From contig JACRKZ010000038.1 in the NCBI GenBank assembly GCA_016235455.1, positions 1 through 35,567 of the forward strand: a stretch of 35,567 nucleotides of DNA, given 5' to 3'. The stretch is from Armatimonadota bacterium (GTDB lineage: Bacteria; Armatimonadota; UBA10988). The notes under the pieces are model-generated. The model was given only the letters and a program-made list of their open reading frames with translations, did not search any database and was not told the origin of the DNA. This document shows, piece by piece, positions 30,980 to 35,567 of the stretch (its first letter is position 1; each line of letters opens with the position of its first letter). The translations under genes were made by a program, and so were the position numbers.

Positions 30980-31716
30980 CACCGTCCCTCGGCCAGCCGC
31001 ATGGCCAGCCATGTCGGCAGCCCGGCCCACAAGATGCGGTCGGAGGCCGTCGACATGTCGTAGGCCACGCGCTGCACCGTGAAGGTCATCTCCTCGGTGT
31101 CGAGCACGGCGAAAGCCGCTTGCCACCACTGGTCGCGCGGCTGGCCGCAACTGCCTGGGTTGAGCACATAGCGTGAGTCGAGCGTGAGGCTGAGCTTGCC
31201 GCCCCGCGCCAGGCTGAGATGGGCCATGCCGCCCTGGGTGCGCCGCCGATAGGCCTCGGCCAGATGCGTGTGCCCGATTAGGACCACCGACTGCTGGCAA
31301 GCGGCGAGCGTCTCGGCCGCCTGATCGCTGCTCAGCACATAGCGCCAGGCGCCCGGCTCGGGCAGGCTGCTATGCACGGCCAGAAAGCCATTGACCGCGG
31401 CATAGGGCTGTAGCTCGGCCAGCCAGGCGCGATGGTCGGCGTCGAGCGCATGCATGGTCCATTCGGCGGCGGCACGCGCGGACTCGTTGAACCACTCCAG
31501 ATCGGTGCCGCCGATAGCGGCCTGGTCGTGGTTGCCCAGCAGCGAGATGCAGTCGAGCTCGCGCACGCGGTCGCAGCAGCCGTTGGGGTCGGCGCCATAG
31601 CCGACGAGGTCGCCCAGGTTCAGGTAACGGTCAACACCCTCACGAGCGAGAGCCGACAGAACCGCCTCCAGCCCCTGCAGGTTACCGTGCGCGTCACCAA
31701 AGATGCCCCATCTCAT
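30979..31716 (-). CDS. Calcineurin-like metallophosphoesterase
   Basis: This 245-residue protein starts directly with the first metal motif: GDAHGN (Asp8, His10). It continues with GDLVGYGADP (Asp36), GNHD (Asn62, His63), AVHSSL and GHTHLAEAY. This is the full set of the YfcE/MPE family, which hydrolyses phosphodiesters with two metal ions. The spacing with GYGADPN is typical of small MPEs acting on nucleotides or related substrates; the substrate is unknown. ATG 31716 is preferred over the open frame to 31866, because the metal motif follows immediately. AGGCGGG and GGAGG lie upstream. The gene is divergent from thioredoxin reductase and leads the operon with folC. Confidence 0.87.
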   Translation of the reverse strand: MRWGIFGDAHGNLQGLEAVLSALAREGVDRYLNLGDLVGYGADPNGCCDRVRELDCISLLGNHDQAAIGGTDLEWFNESARAAAEWTMHALDADHRAWLAELQPYAAVNGFLAVHSSLPEPGAWRYVLSSDQAAETLAACQQSVVLIGHTHLAEAYRRRTQGGMAHLSLARGGKLSLTLDSRYVLNPGSCGQPRDQWWQAAFAVLDTEEMTFTVQRVAYDMSTASDRILWAGLPTWLAMRLAEGR

Positions 31717-31751
31717 CTGGCCCGCCTGCCTCCAAGGCGCGTGTGCGGCAC

Positions 31752-31757
31752 AGTCTA
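31752..31757 (-). promoter_or_regulatory. -10-like TAGACT of the metallophosphoesterase operon
   Basis: On the minus strand GTGCTAGACTGTG lies 35 bases before the ATG of the metallophosphoesterase gene and is the same octamer (GCTAGACT) as that upstream of the receiver at 3805. No -35 match was found. Confidence 0.33.
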
Positions 31758-31786
31758 GCACATCGACGACCGGGCCGGGGCGGCTG

Positions 31787-31815
31787 TTGACGCTAGCAGG
31801 ACGCGTCGTTACCCT
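31787..31815 (+). promoter_or_regulatory. Sigma-70 promoter of thioredoxin reductase
   Basis: TTGACG (31787-31792), 17 bases and TACCCT (31810-31815) have the same -35 box and spacing as the tRNA-Lys promoter. The expected start near 31822 gives a leader of about 19 bases with GGGAG before the ATG at 31841. Confidence 0.6.
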
Positions 31816-31840
31816 ACCCCTAGACCACAGGGAGTTGAGC

Positions 31841-32815
31841 ATGGCAGACGTACGCGAAGTGATCATCTTGGGCGCCGGCTGCTCGGGTTATACGGCGGGC
31901 GTCTATCTGGGTCGCGCCGGCCTCGAGCCGCTGCTGATCACCGGCCAGGAGCTTGGCGGCCAGCTGGCGCTGACCACCGAGGTGGAGAACTACCCCGGCT
32001 TCCCCGACGGCATTTTCGGCGCTGAGCTGACCGAACGCATGCAGCAGCAGGCGGTCAAGTTCGGCACCACGGTGAGCATCGAGTGGGTCAAGGAAGTCGA
32101 CTTGACCAAACGCCCGCTGCTGCTCCGCACAGACAAGAACGAGTACCTGACCAAGTCGCTGGTCATCGCCACCGGCAGCGCCCCGCGCAAGCTGGGCATC
32201 CCCGGCGAGACCGAGCTGTGGGGCTACGGCGTGTCGGCCTGCGCCACCTGCGATGGCGCGCTCTATCGCGGTAAGGTGGTGGCCGTGGTCGGTGGGGGCG
32301 ATACCGCCGCCGAAGAGGCCACGTTCCTCACTCGTTTCGCCTCCAAGGTCTACCTGATCCACCGCCGCGACCGCCTGCGCGCCAGTGCCGCCATGGCCGA
32401 GCGCGTTGCGAGCAACGCCAAGATCGAGTGCATCTGGAACAGCGGCGTCGTCGAGTGCGTGGGCCAGAAGGACGCCGGCGGCCTCAAGTCGGTCAAGATT
32501 GCCAACGTCGAGACCGGCGCGGTCACCGACCTGCCCGTGGACGGCTTCTTCCTGGCCATCGGCCACACGCCCAATACGTCGTTCCTGGGCGGCCAGATTG
32601 AGGTCGACGGCGGCGGTTACATCGTCACCGACACCTACCAGCGCACCAACGTCGAGGGCGTCTTCGCCGCCGGCGACGTGCAGGACCACGTCTGGCAGCA
32701 GGCCATCACCGCCGCCGGCACCGGCTGCGCCGCGGCGCTGGCCTGTGAGAAGTACCTGGAAGGCCTGTCCGGTACGGTGTACCCTGACGAACGGCGCATG
32801 GGTATCGTCGCCTGA
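31841..32815 (+). CDS. trxB: Thioredoxin reductase
   Basis: This 324-residue flavoprotein reduces thioredoxin with NADPH. The N-terminal FAD site is ILGAGCSGYTAG (9-20), with Cys-Ser where most homologs have Pro-Ala. The redox site is CATCDG (Cys134, Cys137). The NADPH-binding site is VVGGGDTAAEEA, followed by IHRRDRLRAS, and the FAD-binding end is GVFAAGDVQDHVWQQAITAAGTGCAAAL. Length and order match bacterial TrxB. GGGAG seven bases before the ATG supports the start. It has its own promoter and a hairpin directly downstream. Confidence 0.95.
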   Translation: MADVREVIILGAGCSGYTAGVYLGRAGLEPLLITGQELGGQLALTTEVENYPGFPDGIFGAELTERMQQQAVKFGTTVSIEWVKEVDLTKRPLLLRTDKNEYLTKSLVIATGSAPRKLGIPGETELWGYGVSACATCDGALYRGKVVAVVGGGDTAAEEATFLTRFASKVYLIHRRDRLRASAAMAERVASNAKIECIWNSGVVECVGQKDAGGLKSVKIANVETGAVTDLPVDGFFLAIGHTPNTSFLGGQIEVDGGGYIVTDTYQRTNVEGVFAAGDVQDHVWQQAITAAGTGCAAALACEKYLEGLSGTVYPDERRMGIVA

Positions 32816-32830
32816 CCCAGTGAAGCGGAG

Positions 32831-32855
32831 ATGACCCCGGCGCCACCGGGGTCAT
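32831..32855 (+). terminator. Hairpin between trxB and the next gene
   Basis: ATGACCCCGG (32831-32840) and CCGGGGTCAT (32846-32855) form a perfect 10-bp stem with a 5-base loop. It follows the trxB stop by 15 bases and ends three bases before the ATG of the next gene. It may terminate trxB transcription, control the downstream start, or both. The T-content after the stem is low. Confidence 0.5.
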
Positions 32856-32858
32856 CCT

Positions 32859-35567
32859 ATGTGTCTGCGTTTGCTCGCGTTCGTGCTGGCCTGTCTGAGC
32901 CAGCCCTTGGCGTCGCCCGCCGCGGTGCTGCCCATCGCCGGCTTCGAGAGCGACACCGACGGCTTCCAGGGCACGCTGGCCCGTGACGCCGTCGGTGCCT
33001 TCGCCGGCGCCGGCTGCGGCCGGCTCGACAACGCGGACAAGCCGTGGGTCGAAGCCACCAGACCGCTGGTCGAGCTGGACCGCGATTTCAGCGAACTGCG
33101 CTTTGCCGCGAAGTCGGCCACGGTGACCACCGTGACGCTGCGACTCATCGACAGCGCCGGCCACAACTACCAGCAGCGCCTGCCGCTGGTCGCCGACAAC
33201 ACCTGGCACGGCTTCCAGATCACGCAGTTCAACACCGGCCAGGCCTGGGGTGGCACCGCCGATGGCCGCTGGGTGCCGCCAGCCGTGTCCATCACCTTCG
33301 TCCTGGAGGCCAAGGGCGCGCTCTGGCTCGATGCCATCGAGGCCACACTGGGACCGCCGATCATCATCCCCGGCCGTGAGCCCGGCGAGACGCTCACCAT
33401 CGGTGATTTCGAGCAGGGGGCCGACGGCTTCGGCGGCGAACTCCGCGCCCAACCCACCGGCGGCAAGGTTGGCGCGGGCTGCGCCGTGCTGACCAACACC
33501 GACCGCCCCTGGGTGGAGACAGGCAAGTCGCTGGGCGACCTGGACCGCGACTTTGTGGACCTGCGCTTCTGGGCGCGCTCGGCCACGGTCACCACGGTCG
33601 CCCTGCGGCTCATCGATAGCGCCGGCCACAACTACCAGCAGCGCCTGCCGTTGGCCGCCGACGACGCCTGGCACAGCTTCCGACTGACCAAGTTCAACGC
33701 CGGGCAGGCCTGGGGCGGAAAGGAGGACGGCACCTGGGTGCCGCCGGCCAAGAGCATCACCTTCGTCCTCGAAGCCAAGGGCACGCTATGGCTCGACGGC
33801 ATCGAAGCCACACTGACCAAGGCGCGCCTGGCGCCGCCCTTCGCCGTGCGCTCCGGCCAGCCGGGCAACGTCTTCCTCGTCGGCCAGCCCGTAGCCATCC
33901 CCATCGTCACCCAGGCCACGCGGCTCGACTACACCGTCACCGACTTCTTCGGCCAGACCGTGGCCCAGGGCACCACACCGGTGGCCGATGGGCAGGCCAC
34001 GCTGTCGCCCGAGGTCAAGGCGCTCGGCCACTTCACCGCGCGGGTCAAGTGCCTCGGCGGCCCAGGCGATGAGCGCGAGGTCGACTTCGCCATCGTCGAA
34101 CCGCCCGCGGCCGCCACGGTCGCGGGTTCACCGTTCGGCGTGATGACCCACTTCGCCCAGGGCTGGGAGCTTGACCTGATACCGCTAATCACCCGCGCCG
34201 GCCTCAGCCGCGTGCGCGATGAGGCTTACTGGGACACGGTCGAGCGCCGGCGCGGCGAATATGACTTCTCGCGCTACGACCGCTACCTGCAGGCGTTGCG
34301 TCAGGCCGGCATCGAGCCGCTGATGCCCATGACCTTCGAGAACAAGCTCTACGACGACGGCAACACACCGCACACCGACGCCGGGCGCGAGGCCTACGCC
34401 GCCTACGGCGTGGCCCTGGCCAAGCATGTCGGGCCGGCGCTGGGCGCGCTGGAGGTGTGGAACGAATACAACGGCAGTTGGTGCAAGGGACCCGCCGCCG
34501 CCGACCGGCCCCGGTTCTACGCCGACATGCTCAAGACGGCTTACCAGCAAATCAGGGCCGCCGACCCCAAGGTCACCGTGCTGGGCAGCGGCGTCGTCAC
34601 CATCCCGCTGCCGTTCCTAGACGACCTGTTCCGCCACGGCGCCCTGGCCAACATGGACGCCGTGGTCATCCACCCCTATCGCGGCAAGCCCGAAGGCGTA
34701 GAGCAGGACATCGCCGCCTTGCGCGCGCTGATGCGGCGGTACGGCGGAGAGAAACCCATCTGGGCCACCGAGTATGGCTACATGGACAAGGACCGCCATC
34801 AGCCGACGGTGCCCAAGCTGCTCGTGCGCCACTCGGTGCTGATGCTGTCGCAAGGCGTGCAGCGCATGTACTGGTACCTGATGCGCGACTACAACGACTT
34901 CGTGGGCATGGGCCTCGTGCACGACCCGAAAGACCCACGCGGCGCCTACTCGCCCGCGCCGGCCTACGGCGCCATGGCCGCCATGGTGCGGCTGCTGGCC
35001 GGGGCGCGGTTCGTCGCCCGCGAGGCCGAGGAGTCCTACTCGCGCACCTATGTCATGCGCTTCGACCGCGGAGGCACGGAACTGCGCGTCTGCTGGGCCG
35101 CCAACCCCAGCCGCATCCGCCTGGATGGCGCCGACGGGCTGGTCAAGGTCGACCTGATGGGCAACCGCTCACCCGTGGTCACACCGGGCGGCGCAGTGGA
35201 GTTGGCCGTCGACGACACGCCGTTCTACCTGCTCGGCCGCGTGGCCAAGGTGAACGAGGTGCCCGGCCCGCTCCGCGTCGTAGCGGATTCCGCGGCCGAC
35301 TTTAGCACCAAGGCCCAGGGCGAATCGGGCTGGCACTACGGCTACTTCGACGCTAACCCGGGTCTGTACCAGCCCGCCGCCTTCCAGCCGTTCGAGGCCA
35401 AGGCCGACCAGTGGGGCGAGAAGTGGGCCGGGCCGATGCCCTTCCTCAGCGCCAGCGCCGACACGCTGCACCCGCAGGTGCGCGGCGGCAAGGCCGTGTG
35501 GGCCATCCGCCGCTGGGTGTCGACCGTCGCCGGCCAACTGGTGCTTCGCGGCCAGTTCGAGCGCGAC
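32859..35567 (+). CDS. Secreted multi-domain clan GH-A glycosidase (3' end outside the window)
   Basis: The frame runs unbroken for 903 codons to the window end. A signal peptide (MCLRLLAFVLACLSQPLASPA) is followed by two tandem jelly-roll-like modules offset by exactly 465 bases (155 residues). Each has GF/DFE-x4-DGF, LRLIDSAGHNYQQRLPL and ITFVLEAKG-LWLD-IEATL. A beta-sandwich (about 290-400) precedes a (beta/alpha)8 barrel from FGVMTHFAQGW. Its acid/base is Glu536 in VWNEYNG and its nucleophile is Glu638 in WATEYGYM. This fits GH39/GH5-like enzymes acting on plant or algal polysaccharides; the family is not certain. VLAC could be a weak lipobox. There is no ribosome site, and a hairpin abuts the start. 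Confidence 0.88.
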   Translation, partial: MCLRLLAFVLACLSQPLASPAAVLPIAGFESDTDGFQGTLARDAVGAFAGAGCGRLDNADKPWVEATRPLVELDRDFSELRFAAKSATVTTVTLRLIDSAGHNYQQRLPLVADNTWHGFQITQFNTGQAWGGTADGRWVPPAVSITFVLEAKGALWLDAIEATLGPPIIIPGREPGETLTIGDFEQGADGFGGELRAQPTGGKVGAGCAVLTNTDRPWVETGKSLGDLDRDFVDLRFWARSATVTTVALRLIDSAGHNYQQRLPLAADDAWHSFRLTKFNAGQAWGGKEDGTWVPPAKSITFVLEAKGTLWLDGIEATLTKARLAPPFAVRSGQPGNVFLVGQPVAIPIVTQATRLDYTVTDFFGQTVAQGTTPVADGQATLSPEVKALGHFTARVKCLGGPGDEREVDFAIVEPPAAATVAGSPFGVMTHFAQGWELDLIPLITRAGLSRVRDEAYWDTVERRRGEYDFSRYDRYLQALRQAGIEPLMPMTFENKLYDDGNTPHTDAGREAYAAYGVALAKHVGPALGALEVWNEYNGSWCKGPAAADRPRFYADMLKTAYQQIRAADPKVTVLGSGVVTIPLPFLDDLFRHGALANMDAVVIHPYRGKPEGVEQDIAALRALMRRYGGEKPIWATEYGYMDKDRHQPTVPKLLVRHSVLMLSQGVQRMYWYLMRDYNDFVGMGLVHDPKDPRGAYSPAPAYGAMAAMVRLLAGARFVAREAEESYSRTYVMRFDRGGTELRVCWAANPSRIRLDGADGLVKVDLMGNRSPVVTPGGAVELAVDDTPFYLLGRVAKVNEVPGPLRVVADSAADFSTKAQGESGWHYGYFDANPGLYQPAAFQPFEAKADQWGEKWAGPMPFLSASADTLHPQVRGGKAVWAIRRWVSTVAGQLVLRGQFERD

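Overview
The window is a high-GC bacterial chromosome segment (roughly 70% GC by eye) with dense genes, many GTG starts and one tRNA. No phage, transposase, integrase or CRISPR sequence was seen. A type-IV-prepilin-like DUF1559 protein, a Tat-exported sulfatase, two URO-D family proteins, several clan GH-A glycosidases and a sugar-type MFS transporter suggest a polysaccharide-degrading environmental lineage. The prepilin N-terminus resembles Armatimonadota proteins most closely; PVC-type phyla are the alternative. Two beta-barrel-like secreted proteins ending in Phe suggest an outer membrane. The phylum is inference.

Layout. 1-3611: end of an unidentified protein, an acidic tail-anchored protein, the DUF1559 prepilin and an MFS transporter. 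3805-5214: a single-domain response regulator and a GH53 galactanase broken by an internal deletion and frameshift. 5234-10596 (minus): an overlapping operon of MATE efflux pump, GH-A glycosidase, NodB-like deacetylase and APH(6)/hydroxyurea-type phosphotransferase. 10700-14500: two coupled small membrane proteins, a Tat sulfatase, a URO-D/methyltransferase-like protein and tRNA-Lys(CTT) behind a near-consensus promoter. 14512-18420 (minus): a multi-PAS hybrid histidine kinase, also broken by a deletion and frameshift, and a GT2 glycosyltransferase with an extra C-terminal nucleotide-binding-like module. 18616-24004: a 1076-residue secreted protein with seven carboxypeptidase-regulatory-like modules, then two paralogous beta-barrel-like proteins, each preceded by the same 18-nt hairpin. 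24178-27824: a signalling cluster with a small helical protein, a receiver, an NtrB-like kinase with a cysteine cluster, and an NtrC-like activator with an altered GAFTGA loop. 27821-31716 (minus): metallophosphoesterase, FolC, a second URO-D protein and an M50-type membrane protease. 31841-35567: thioredoxin reductase and a large secreted GH-A enzyme with a duplicated N-terminal module, cut by the window edge.

How it fits together. The exported hydrolases, porin-like proteins and MFS transporter fit uptake of plant or algal polysaccharides. The two-component genes probably control such functions, but no target is visible. The MATE/GH/deacetylase/APH operon could handle a sugar-containing toxic compound. 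The least conventional signals are the shared leader hairpin of the beta-barrel pair, the GAYTDA loop, the Cys cluster in the kinase, and two deletion-plus-frameshift lesions of similar form in one window.
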